Below are positions 12,301 to 21,771 of a stretch of DNA of 64,000 nucleotides, piece by piece. The position numbers and the translations under genes were made by a program. Every line of letters begins with the position of its first letter. The stretch's first letter is position 1. This DNA comes from Archilochus colubris (Eukaryota > Chordata > Aves > Apodiformes > Trochilidae): contig CM041115.1 in assembly GCA_023079485.1 (NCBI GenBank), positions 23,676,863 through 23,740,862 of the forward strand, read 5' to 3'. The notes beneath the pieces were generated by a model, which worked only from the letters and a program-made list of their open reading frames with translations, ran no database searches and had not been told where the DNA came from.

Positions 12301-15300
12301 AATAATAGAAAAAGTATTTAAGATCCTATGTACTTTACATATCTCTAAAATAGCCATACACCTGTAATAAAAGTTGACGCAATTCTATTACACTTCATGT
12401 AGCTATTTATTAATACAGATGGAGAGTCTCTAGCTGTCCATTCGCAGTGATGGATGCATGGAAATCTTTTCCACAGCAACATCTACTATATAGGGGGTAA
12501 AAACATCTTCAGATTCTAGCAAAGTGTACTTCCACCTCCGTTTTTCTTCTTCTCTTTTGACAGTCCTTCTCTTCATACAACTTCTAACACCCATACACAT
12601 AATTATTTTTATACTTATGGCACTGGGGTACCAGCAATAGGGGTAGCAAAACTTTTACTACAAAATTCAAATTGCACATTCACATTGACAAACTTAAAAC
12701 TGCTTTATCAGCCACTACAGAGAAAAAAACATATGATCATTATACCTGCAAGAGATTGCTAGAAATGCTCAAAATCTCCACAGGAAATACAAATACTTAG
12801 AAAACATGCAGGATTGATACCACCATGCAAAATATTTCTGCCTAGACAATGGAACATGCATGTGAACAATCACTCATAAAAATGGATATTAGCCCCAAGC
12901 TATTGAGCCAGTAATTCAAAGGCAGAAGTCCTCAGTTAATTTTTTTAAAGACCACAGTTAAAATTAAAAAGAGAGTAGAATCTCTTCTCAACACCCATCT
13001 CCTGTGGGGGTGTATAGAAATAGAAGAAACAACTGCACATGAAATAATAATAGCAGGAAATACTCGGGATATGTTATACAAACTACTAATGTATGCACTG
13101 GTAATAGCAAAATGGTTTTAGGTTCCATTTTTGAAAATGCAGAGGAAGTTAAGCACAAAAATAAAAACCAGAAGGAAGTAATTTATAATATTCAAGTTAG
13201 CACATACAACCCCTCATATAAAAATAAAAAGCAGGCCATCTGCCCATCTAACTATGTTAAGGACACAAAAGTGTAGTTTGGGAAAAACAATACAAATCAA
13301 AATCTTGCTACTAACACTCAATTTTTACCTTCCTAAATTATGTTTCTAGGTGATTTATATGAACTCATTGCAGAAATTCTTTTACTAAGAGAATCAGATA
13401 CATACTATAGTTTCGCCCTCATTAGCTACTGAAATGTTATTGAACTGTGTAGGCATCGCTCAGTGAAGATCTCTTCAACTAGACTATATACAGATGAAGT
13501 TGTAAGAGTTATGCACCGGTATTACAGGTATCCCAGTTCCTTGCCATATGTAAGCCTTCAAGAATATGCCAGTTTATCCACAATGGCAATCTGCCTTGAT
13601 GGAAAAAAAAAAAAATCATAGCACAACGTTGTTGACCAGTGTAATCTAAATCAACTCTCCAAATAAAAACCACCATCAAAACACACATTTTTATAAAGGA
13701 GCTGTGCTTTTGCTAGCACACCTTGTAGTAGAGGAAAGCACTCTTCACACCATTCTTTCCTGAAGCAGTTATACCTAGTCTGTGGTGTCCACTGTGGTGT
13801 GATATATACATTCTGATCGTGGTCTCAACCCTAAGGTTCAGCCCCTTAGACCAACCATTGCAGGAATGAAAAATGCATTGAATAAGCAGGTTAACTTTAT
13901 TAAGTTTCTGTTCATCCTTCCCCAGCCCTTGAGTTCTGCAGTAACAGCCCACTGAACCTGTAGCTCAGGTGTTTGTTTCACTCTTTGGCAAGCCATTTGA
14001 TATTACATAAATAATGTTCTGCACTACAAGATTAGTAACTTCTAACACAAAAGTGTATTTCATGCATACCCATCACATAACAGTGCAATGGTAAGATCCA
14101 ACACCTTATTTTGCTTTTCCAAGTCTGTATTAATATGAATGGTATGGAAAGCATCATTAGGGAATCAGAAATATGGAGGTTTTTCATTTATGTATATTTG
14201 ACAAGTATATTTAAAAAAACCCAAACCAACCACGATTTATCAGATACAGATTCAGTCCAACTGTGAAGAAAACTAACATGTTACTTGTTTCCCTCATCTT
14301 AATTTTACCTTTCAAAAATTCTAGATGTGTTATGTTACACGAACCTTGAGTTTATACCAATGACATTCTTTTACTGGGTACTTCTAAAATATCTAGGTCT
14401 CCAGCAGCAACAAATCCCTCAGATTTCAGATTTTACTTGCCATCTACATTGATCCATCTTCTGCATCATTGAAGTACAGTTCTTCACAATCTTTACATAA
14501 TCCTCTACAATTTCCAAGTCAACTCTTTAGCCTATTTACATAGTCCAGTGAACGTAATGCTGAATTCTCAGTCTTCTACATTTTTACAATTATGGTGGCC
14601 CTTGAAACAAGTATTTCAAATGCCATGAAATACATAACATTCTTTCAGCACCAAAAACAATAGTTAAAAGTAAAATGAGAGTTCAGCAGAGAACTAAAAC
14701 CAGTACTCACTTAACTTTGCAAGGTAGTGAAAAACAAAGACAATGAACATTGATTTTAAATTATATAATCACACCCTTGATTATCACTCTGGAATTCAGA
14801 AAAGCACTAAATGCTGTAGCAGAAGACTCCTGCAAAAATAGACAGTTCACCTGATTTCAGTAGTTACCAAAGTCAATAAACTGTCTTTTCATCTAATGCA
14901 TATATCCTGCTCTCAGCAAAACTTGATTTCTTTAGCTTAAATTTAAGGAAATAATTTATAACTCACCTCTCTAGCAGCACAGTCATGGGGAGCCTCTTCT
15001 TTATTTACTTTCCCTTTTGGAAATCCCCAGCCAGACTTTGCTAAATAGCCCTGAACCAAAAGAACCTGCAGAATAGAAGGGACGGCAACTATCAACCACA
15101 ATCCATCATGAGTTATTTCTCTTAGATGCCTTCCCCTGACTGTCCCATTAGGTTTTCTAGCAAAAACTACATAATTTCTTATGGTATCATACAACTCTGA
15201 ATAAAAACAAAACAAAACAAAAAAAACAACTGAGTAGTGAAGCAAATGGAACTGTTTGCTGCCTCCCATATTATATTTCTGTATACACTCAGTGCCTAGT

Positions 15301-18300
15301 AACTGTCAGGTCTTTGAGAATATTAAGCAGCTTTTTTTTCCCTCCAGATGAAAAATGTAAACAACAAAAATATTATATTTAGCATACGCCATCCTTTACT
15401 TCAACCTGTCACAACTATTTTCATACTCACATTTTCAAGTGTCTCATCAAGAATAATTGCACCATAGGTTGGCACTCCCATTTTGTATTCTTTCCACTCC
15501 TCTAAAACTTTTTGTACATCTCCACCTTGAGGCAGTAAAAAAGGGCAGTGATGGAAGAGTATAGCTGCACATTAAGGAAGACAAGCATCCATTTCCAAAT
15601 TACAGGCAGACATAAAAAAGATACACATTCTACATATACAACAACCACCCTCAGTCCCCTAAAAGCTTTCAAGATACACACAGTCTCCTGGAAGTAAAAA
15701 AGACTATGAATAATCCATGACCACACGTTATAGGTTGTAAATTATCATGCAATTTAGTTATTCTAATACAAGGCAATTTAAAAGACAGACGGAGACAAAA
15801 GAAAAAAGACAAGTTTAAAACCACTTGTTTGAGGGAAGTTCTCCCTTAATTTTGTAGAAAAAGTATCCACATAACAGTTCTTTTGAATTCTAAAATATTT
15901 TTGTTTTCATTTCAAAGTGAGAGAGACAGACAAAACTACAGTATCATCATCTGCTTGAAGTAAGTGGAGATAATTTGTCCCAGTCCGTTGTTAGGCTTTG
16001 ATACAGATTCTGTTTTCAAGTATTATCTACAGAGAAAAATTATTTTTAATGGCATGAAGTTACAGATTGTAAATCCTAATGCATTTTATCAACATTCACC
16101 ATGCACAGAAGACATGAACAACGTTTATAACTAAAACTTTGAAACAAATCTACAAGTCCTTACTAAAAGTATTGTTATATATTACACATAAAATTATACA
16201 AAAAATAAAAAACATCGCATAGCAAAGTACTTACAGCACTGCAGCAGAACTAATATTTCTGGCAAATGTGAGCTGGAGAGGGACAAATTTAATGATGAAC
16301 ATTGTATTTTTCCTGCACTGCCTACCACTAAAAGAATTCTACTGGTCCGAAAACACATTATTAATTCAAAGCATACCCAAAATAAATTAATTAACCTCGC
16401 ATAAAACCAAGTAACACATAAAGTTATCATGTATTCACAGTTCATTGTTAAAATAAAAGCTGTAGTGTTATCAAACTAACAGAAGTATTTTGAGTAGCAA
16501 AACCACAGATAACATTATCATGAATGTTAGAAGCAATAATACAACCCCACATCAAGCACATAGGGGGACCAGGTAAAACTGAAACACTTGCTGGATGAAA
16601 GCCATGAGTGTTTCTCCAGTAGGGACTAGATAGTGCATGTTCCAGAGACCCCTGTAAGCAATGAAAACAGCAGAGGCCAACCCTATGAATTCAGCAGAAA
16701 GCTGAATTCCCTCTCCCCTACAAAACTAAGTGTTTCTAGGAGCAGCTGTCACCACATACATAGGAGAACACATAAAACCTTCAGCAACGTTAAGATTTAC
16801 ATCACTGTTTACTTGGAAAGGGATAAAATTAAGGAGACAAAACACTCTGATGAGCTCAACTTTGAAACCCATGTAGTCTGCAAAAGTGCAACTGTAAGAA
16901 AAAGACCCCAAAGATTAGGAAGCACCTGCTTTCCACAGTTCTTCAGCAGTCTGAGAAACATCTCATTTTGTGTATGCCACAAAATCATGGCAGCAACAGA
17001 CAAAATTACATACTAAGCAATACTAACCTTTAATCATTAACACATGAACAGAAATTTTCCTCCTGCAAGTGACATTTACTTAACAATATTCAGTTTGCAC
17101 TTTGTCCACTGAAACAGAAAATAATCACAGTAATAAAAAGGATATCAGCTTTAGCGAAATCTCTTATCCCACACTGAGGTAATCCTGATGTGTTTTGCAT
17201 GTAGAAATCCAAATAAAACCAATGGGCAAGTTCAATCTGAAAACATACTCTGATGGCATTGTCTCTCTCTTCACTTGGAATGTGCAATATAAATCGGCTG
17301 TGAGAAAAGAAAGAAGAGTCAGATTATCCAAATCTTCAATTTAAATAAAACCAACAACAAAAAAATTGCACTGCAACAGTGGAATTCCTGATCCATCAGC
17401 AAAGAGCAAGCATCAGATCTTCCTGGCTGTCTGGACACCTTAAGGTTTTCACATCAGAGTAAAACACAACTTTTAAAGTCAGTAAGGACAATAGATCATT
17501 TTGTTCTTTGACAGAAGTCAATTACAATAAACTAAGTAAATTAACTGTTTAATCATCCCTATGTAATATACCCATCTTATGTAAATGGCTATATTACATT
17601 AATGAAAGCATTTTCACATGTCCAGTAAAGAACATTTGCAAACTCAGTTAAAAGATGTCAAAGCATGTTTTGCTGGACATAAGTTTAACACACCTATGTA
17701 AGTTCACTTAAAAGATTTTACCATTCATTTTATTAATTTTCTCAATCTGAAATAGAACATGCACAACTGATGCACAACAATTTTTCAAGTCTACTTCACG
17801 AATTAGCTCAGATACAGGAACAAAAACATACAGTTCCAGAGATGTAAATAAAGTAGCACTGTGTAATAGCTAATTTTACTGAAGAAGCAGCTTTACTTAT
17901 TTAATTGTAAGAACAACAGAATTTTCTTCTCAGAAATTTAAGGGTATCCACTCCATTGAACTTAAACCATTTGAAAAAGGTTTTCCACATTCAACTCTTG
18001 AGTACCACCAGATAAATTCCAAAAACCCATAATATCACTGCCAGAAACAGAAGTACTGATGACATCTTTATTTAAAGTTTGAGAAGTATAAATGGTTAAA
18101 TTATGTCAAAAGTGGCTGTCTCTCCCAGCCACTCTGGCCCAGGACTGCCACCTGCCTGGCTGCTAGAGCCCAGCCCTGTGCCCCAGAGTGTCTGCCCAGG
18201 CTGAGGGACTTGGATCTTTCTTTCCCATTAGCAGGTTCAACCCATTTGCAAAGCCCAGCGTGCATCCCAGAGATGCACACAGAGGACACTGACACAGGAA

Positions 18301-18801
18301 ATCACACAGGCTGCCACAAAGTGCTCCTGTACACATAAACTTGTAACAACTGAGTCTTCTGCAGAGTGCAGAAGGCCTTTTGCTTCAGGACAGAGGAAAA
18401 TATTTCTGTCCACGAAGTGTACAAGTCTGGTGTATTCCAGCACTCTCAAGATACACATAGAACAAATAGCACTGTTTTGTTGACATCTAATCTTTAAGCT
18501 AGCTTTTCGGTTTTCAAATATACAAAAAAAACCCATAACCCAGTAAAAAAAAAATAATCTCAAACTACCAGGCAGATATGTCTTGAAAGCTTAGTGTATT
18601 TATTTCATTGTTTGTCTTAGTGGGAGAAATGTCAATGCTTGCCATCTCCTAAAATTCACTAACACTTAAAATAGATTTGCAGCTCATACTCCTACACTCA
18701 TATAAAAAAGACAGAGAATTTACATGGGTCCTGTAACTTTCTTGTTATACTGAAATTGTAAATCTTGTAGCACTGAAGTTTCATTTGCTGACATAATTGG
18801 G

Positions 18802-18857
<56 letters not shown>

Positions 18858-21166
18858 AGAGAGATAAAAAGAGGTAAAGAGGGGGGTGGAGAGCAAAAAA
18901 GAGATCTCCCACTTAGTCAACAGTTTTTCTTCTCTCTTGAGCCAGGGCCTATGAGGCCCCATCACTCCTCCAGAACACACCAGAATCCTTTCTCTCTTTC
19001 CCACAGGAAAGCCTGATTCCTCTGCTCCTTTCAATTCTTCTGTCCAGGTCAAAGCAAGGCAACTTATTTGAAGCCAGGCTAACCTGCCAGCACTAGTGAA
19101 AGTCAACAAGGGGGATTAGGAAAAGATCAAGACAGATCATTACTACAAGCTCCTGATCTACCAATCTTAACCTTTTTTCTTTTTAATTAAAGCCACATTA
19201 CTACACTCATACAATTGTAAGACAAAACACCACATCAAATGTAGAAGATAACAACAGCTCAGAGGAAGGCAACAAGAAAACGGGACAGACTCTATAACAA
19301 TGTATCGTCTGATTTCTCATGTTCCCTTCTACCAGTCACCCCACAGAAGTAACAACTACAGGCTATTTCAGTTTTGTAAGCACTGTGATTCCCCCCCTGG
19401 ATTTTCTAAAGAAGTCTTAAACCCCACTTTATATATGGGCAGGCATCTAAAAGACAAGTCCTATCTCTGGAGGGAGCCCAAAGGAGACACGATGGAAACA
19501 CAAACATGCTTCAGAGGCCAGACTCTGATCCTTGCTTTAGACACACAACAAAATGCTACTGAGTGGAGCAGTCCTAACTGCCTGTAGTATTCTCACTTCT
19601 AAGCTTTTTCATTCATTCCAAGACAGTAATTCCAGTAAACTGACTATCTTGTCTTCAGTAATGTTTCCTTCTTCATAGAACCATAGAACTCTCATGGTTG
19701 GAAAAAACCTCCAAGATCACCAAGTCCAACCCTCAATTCAGGAAAAAACACTATGCCTACTAGAACATGTCCTGAAGGGCCACACCTACCTCCTTATGGT
19801 TTTTAATACCTCCAGGGATGGTGACAGCACCACCACCCTAGGTAGCCTGTTCCAGTGCCTGACTAGTCCCTCATTAAAGAAATTCTTTCTCATATCTAAT
19901 ATAAACCTCCCCCTGTGCAACTTCAGGCCATTTCCTCCAGTCCTATCCTTATCAACTTGAGAGAAAAGGCAAACACCCATCTCCTCCTACAGCCTCCTTT
20001 CAGCTAGCTGTAGAAGGTGATAAAGTGTCCCTTCCACCTCCTCTTCTCCAGACTAGACAAACCAAATTTCCCACAGCCTCTACTCAAAGAGCTTGTTCTT
20101 TTGTACACAGCTTCTTCAGAGGAGGTTCTTTTGGGGCGGTAAGAAAGAAGAATCATTTCATTTTAGACATTACATCCAGTGGGGAGCATCAGAAACTGTG
20201 CACATATTAAGTAAAAGCTCCAAAGGACTACACCACAGATGATCGTAAATTCAGATGAGAAGGGGGGAAAGTGCATCCTCTCTCCTCAGAAAAACTGAAT
20301 CCATGCTTTAAAAATAATCAAATGTTTAGCCTCTAGGCTAAGGAAAGCTAACCATTTCACACTGAAAGAACGGACAAGCAGGACAATTTCTACATGAGAA
20401 GTATTATTTGACTCTTCCTTTTCTGTCCCACTGGAGCATTTTCTTTCAGCAGTGGCAAATCAGCAGAAGGCACCACCGGCCACCTCTTCTAAATGAAGCC
20501 AAACTTCTGAATGTTAATAACATACCTGTTCATCCCAACACACGCCGCACACCCCAGCGAACAGCACCAGGACAGTCTCACCTTCCTCACCCAAGCAGCA
20601 CGAGTTGATGAGCACCGTAACAAAACCCCGTTATCCGCGTTGTCTTTTCGTCTCCACTTTTCGGCTTCCCCTCAGACGACTGTTCTAACCCCGCGTCAGG
20701 TTCCCATCACGGTGCCGAAAGCTGCCCGGACAGCCCTCCCGCTCCGGCAGGACGGCTCCTACGGGGGGCGGCGCCTCGGGATACCAAGAACGGGGAACCG
20801 AGCACGGGGCCCCTTCCTTCCTGTTCCCGGCCGCTGCGGAACTACCAACACCGCCCCTTTCCCCGGACCGGACCATCCCAGTCCCTCTGGAAGTTCCTCC
20901 AGCCCACGGAGCACCGGAGCGACCCACGGGAACGCACAGGGCAAAGAGGGCGGGAAGACGTCTGCCGCCCCGCCCGCCCCCGCCCCCCGCAGCGGACGGC
21001 CCGCGGCACCACGGGACGGGGACTCCTCCACCGGCGGGGGTGGAGCAGAGGGGAGAGGCCGGACGGACGGGTCTGGTGAGGCGGGCGCAGTAAGATCCCC
21101 GCCCCGCGGCTACCTGCACAAGTCGTCCAAGACGCTGCTGGGGATCTCGGCCCGTTTGGTTTCCAT
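6145..21166 (-). CDS. DCP2: DCP2 mRNA-decapping enzyme 2 (11 coding exons, 417 aa)
   Basis: DCP2 is the catalytic Nudix hydrolase that removes the m7G cap in 5'-3' mRNA decay, acting with DCP1 and EDC4 in the cytoplasm and P-bodies. Coding exons (minus strand): 21166-21114, 17297-17146, 15558-15431, 15065-14967, 12147-11995, 10486-10374, 10265-10158, 9417-9294, 8728-8621, 6847-6796, 6308-6145. They sum to 1254 nt with an unbroken frame, and the human protein is 420 aa. Residues 1-94 form the regulatory Box A domain, with the HWFYLDF motif at 43-49. The Nudix box spans G129 to F151 and keeps R143, E144, E147 and E148. Box B follows, around 196-250. A low-complexity linker leads to the conserved Phe-rich C-terminal tail, which in human DCP2 binds EDC4. 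The start has no upstream in-frame ATG. Intron 2 is U12-type AT-AC and intron 10 is GC-AG; the rest are GT-AG. All key residues are present, so the gene looks functional. Confidence 0.97.
6309..6795 (-). other. DCP2: DCP2 intron 10, GC-AG type
   Basis: The donor reads ACAG|GCAAGT and the acceptor is a standard AG. Only this donor joins the codon for Thr to the split Asp codon that homologues have here. Apart from the C at +2, the donor pairs very well with U1, as is typical of GC donors. Confidence 0.85.
6796..6847 (-). CDS. DCP2: DCP2 coding exon 10
   Basis: A small 52-nt exon encoding [17 protein letters not shown], clearly related to the KCEKKLHPRKLQDNFETD segment of mammalian DCP2. Its acceptor is CCAG after a pyrimidine tract. 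It is too short to stand out as an open frame and was found by homology to the expected protein. Confidence 0.92.
7246..7269. repeat. Perfect 14-bp palindrome within a 12-bp tandem pair
   Basis: GCAAACATGTTTGC at 7246-7259 is a perfect palindrome. The unit GCAAACATG(T/C)T(T/G) is then repeated head-to-tail, in DCP2 intron 9. No function is known to me. Confidence 0.6.
8621..8728 (-). CDS. DCP2: DCP2 coding exon 9
   Basis: It encodes 36 residues of the polar, lysine- and glutamine-rich linker (contains KKQYQD and QKKRTNG, both shared with mammalian DCP2). It is phase 0 at both ends with a GTAAGA donor. The acceptor has two AGs 2 nt apart; only the upstream one keeps the frame. Confidence 0.93.
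9294..9417 (-). CDS. DCP2: DCP2 coding exon 8
   Basis: It encodes residues 269-310, including the SSQQVF segment (SQQLF in mammals) and the HTEMSEVLK segment (mammalian HSEMSDLLK), within the disordered linker after Box B. The acceptor ends TAG and the donor is GTAAAT. Confidence 0.93.
10158..10265 (-). CDS. DCP2: DCP2 coding exon 7
   Basis: It encodes the end of Box B ([10 protein letters not shown]) and the [10 protein letters not shown] stretch, a serine-rich acidic segment likely to be phosphorylated. The intron between exons 6 and 7 is only 108 nt. Confidence 0.95.
10374..10486 (-). CDS. DCP2: DCP2 coding exon 6
   Basis: It encodes [16 protein letters not shown] onward to the AIPFI segment. 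This is the last part of the Nudix fold and most of Box B, which in DCP2 helps bind RNA. Near-identical to mammalian DCP2. Confidence 0.96.
11995..12147 (-). CDS. DCP2: DCP2 coding exon 5 (second half of the Nudix box)
   Basis: It encodes residues 145-195, beginning [11 protein letters not shown]. It carries catalytic Glu147 and Glu148 of the Nudix box; the first half of the box is in exon 4, so intron 4 cuts the motif after Glu144. It continues through [16 protein letters not shown] to KTRREIR. Confidence 0.97.
14967..15065 (-). CDS. DCP2: DCP2 coding exon 4 (first half of the Nudix box)
   Basis: It encodes residues 112-144, [19 protein letters not shown] through CAARE, containing G129, E135, R143 and E144 of the Nudix signature. 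Phase 0 at both ends, with a GTGAGT donor. Confidence 0.97.
15431..15558 (-). CDS. DCP2: DCP2 coding exon 3
   Basis: It encodes residues 69-111: the end of the N-terminal regulatory domain ([18 protein letters not shown]) and the start of the Nudix fold ([16 protein letters not shown]). It follows an intron ending in AC, and the split Val codon G|TC is completed exactly only with that boundary. Mammals have FSHC where this has FHHC. Confidence 0.94.
15559..17145 (-). other. DCP2: DCP2 intron 2, U12-type AT-AC intron
   Basis: The 5' splice site reads G|ATATCCTTT, matching the U12 AT-AC consensus ATATCCTT. Near the 3' end there is TTCCTTAAT (15571-15579 on the minus strand), matching the U12 branch consensus TTCCTTRAY. 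It lies 13 nt before the terminal AC (CTATAC|TC). No GT or GC donor near this point gives the conserved protein, while this pair joins AKA-V-F exactly. It would be removed by the minor (U11/U12, U4atac/U6atac) spliceosome. Confidence 0.92.
17146..17297 (-). CDS. DCP2: DCP2 coding exon 2 (Box A)
   Basis: It encodes residues 18-68 of the N-terminal regulatory domain ([20 protein letters not shown], then HWFYLDFY and GIRDFAKA). This domain contacts DCP1 and, in yeast, helps hold the cap through the Trp and Asp of the corresponding HWFYLDF motif. The donor is ATATCC rather than GT. Confidence 0.96.
18802..18887. repeat. 53-nt A homopolymer with flanking GA/G-rich run
   Basis: An uninterrupted A run occupies 18802-18854, followed by GAGAGAGAGA and further purine-rich sequence. 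On the DCP2-sense strand it is a T53/CT tract. CR1 does not end in poly(A), and there is no AATAAA just upstream, so a processed-gene tail is not supported. Confidence 0.85.
19674..20090 (-). mobile_element. CR1 LINE 3' fragment
   Basis: Read on the minus strand it shows the 3' end of a CR1 element: TCTGGAGAAGAGG, then AGGAAATGGCC, GGCACTGGAACAGGCTACC, GGTTGGACTTGGTGATCTTGG, and a tail with TTCTATG direct repeats. It is 5'-truncated, in the same orientation as DCP2, in intron 1. Only decayed coding remnants remain. Confidence 0.92.
21114..21166 (-). CDS. DCP2: DCP2 coding exon 1
   Basis: It encodes [17 protein letters not shown] plus two bases of a Ser codon, matching mammalian METKRVEIPGSVLDDLC. 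The start context is CCCCATGG (G at +4, C at -3). The donor is CAG|GTAGCC. Confidence 0.96.
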
Positions 21167-21291
21167 GGGGAAACGCGGCTCATCCCGACGCGACGGAGCC
21201 CAAACCGGTGTGGAGCGGCGGGGGCGGGGCTCCCGGGTGCCCTCCCGGGAGGGAGCGGGGCGGGGCGGGTGGAGACCGGCAGCTCCTTCCG

Positions 21292-21296
21292 CCAAT
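21292..21296 (+). promoter_or_regulatory. CCAAT box 1
   Basis: GCCAATCA, a good NF-Y site, about 126 bp upstream of the DCP2 ATG. First of three regularly spaced copies. Confidence 0.6.
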
Positions 21297-21345
21297 CACT
21301 TCGCGACGGCCGCCCCGAGGCCCGCCCGCGCGGGTGCGCGGCCAG

Positions 21346-21350
21346 CCAAT
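21346..21350 (+). promoter_or_regulatory. CCAAT box 2
   Basis: AGCCAATCAG, a strong NF-Y match, 54 bp from box 1. Confidence 0.6.
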
Positions 21351-21402
21351 CAGCTGGAGAGGTGCTGAGTGAACGGAACGCTCGGGTGATGGCGGGAGGC
21401 GG

Positions 21403-21407
21403 CCAAT
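21403..21407 (+). promoter_or_regulatory. CCAAT box 3
   Basis: GGCCAATGGG, 57 bp from box 2. Near-equal spacing of three NF-Y-type boxes is typical of TATA-less housekeeping promoters. Confidence 0.55.
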
Positions 21408-21480
21408 GGGCGCTGAGGACGGACTGGGATGTCATCGCCGCGTGCACGCGGGGCCGGCCCCCCGCCGAAGCGGGGAGGCG

Positions 21481-21560
21481 CGTCACGGTACGTCACAACG
21501 CGTCACAATGCGTCACGACACGTCACAACGCGTCACAGCACGTCACGACGCGTTACGCGA
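21481..21560. repeat. 10-bp tandem array of CRE-like half-sites (8 units)
   Basis: Eight consecutive 10-bp units start CGTCAC (seven exact; the last is CGTTAC). The variable tails include GGTA, AACG, AATG, GACA, AGCA and GACG. CGTCA/TGACG is the CREB/ATF half-site, and junctions such as TACGTCAC and CACGTCAC extend toward a CRE or an ATF6-type TGACGTG site. The array lies 315-395 bp upstream of the DCP2 ATG, inside the CpG island. Confidence 0.9.
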
Positions 21561-21759
21561 GGAGTCTCGCGGCCGCCTCGGGCGGCGGGGGCCGCTAGGC
21601 CGGGCCGGCCCGGGACGGAGGGAGAGCGGGCGCTGCCCCCGCTGAGGCCCAGCCCGGTCTGGCTCGGCCCGGCCGCCCCTTGTGTTCGCGCTACAGCTTC
21701 ACCCCGAGCCGTGCTGAGCCGTTGGGCTTCACGCGCCTCATCCGCACTTTAAATGTATT

Positions 21760-21771
21760 GGGGGGGGGGGG
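21760..21771 (+). repeat. G12 homopolymer
   Basis: Twelve consecutive G, followed by AGGGGCGGG. The stretch has G-quadruplex potential and is error-prone in sequencing. It lies at the outer edge of the DCP2 CpG island. Confidence 0.85.

Larger units (their letters stand above)
17298..21113 (-). other. DCP2: DCP2 intron 1
   Basis: A 3.8-kb GT-AG intron. It contains a GC-rich block of about 200 bp at 18100-18300 that I cannot assign, a 53-nt A homopolymer, a 3' CR1 fragment and the 3' edge of the CpG island. No further exon was seen. Confidence 0.85.
20620..21760. promoter_or_regulatory. DCP2: DCP2 CpG island and promoter
   Basis: GC-rich, CpG-dense sequence covers DCP2 exon 1 and its upstream flank. 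GC boxes of the GGGGCGGGG kind lie at 21221-21229 and about 21257-21270. Three CCAAT boxes and a 10-bp CGTCA array follow farther upstream. No TATA box is obvious. The long open frames seen here on both strands come from the low stop-codon density of GC-rich DNA. Confidence 0.85.

Noticed and set aside
16633..17016. 127-codon plus-strand frame in DCP2 intron 2
   Set aside because: No homology, no promoter or splice context, and antisense inside the U12-type intron.
19786..19980. Minus-strand frame with [20 protein letters not shown]
   Set aside because: This is the well-known translated 3' end of CR1, not a host gene.
20511..21368. 285-codon plus-strand open frame over the DCP2 CpG island
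   Set aside because: It runs antisense through DCP2 exon 1 in GC-rich DNA where stops are rare, gives a low-complexity Pro/Arg/Gly product and has no recognisable domain.
20842..21486. 214-codon minus-strand frame across the DCP2 promoter
   Set aside because: It overlaps DCP2 exon 1 in a different frame and is another GC-island shadow with no homology.
21481..21560. Possible CRISPR-like array
   Set aside because: Units are 10 bp with no spacers, in a vertebrate promoter.
21406..21645. Repetitive peptide frames (RHNAS / VTTRH) over the CGTCA array
   Set aside because: The peptide repeat is only the 10-bp DNA array read in three frames. The array is a DNA-level repeat in a promoter, not a coding repeat.
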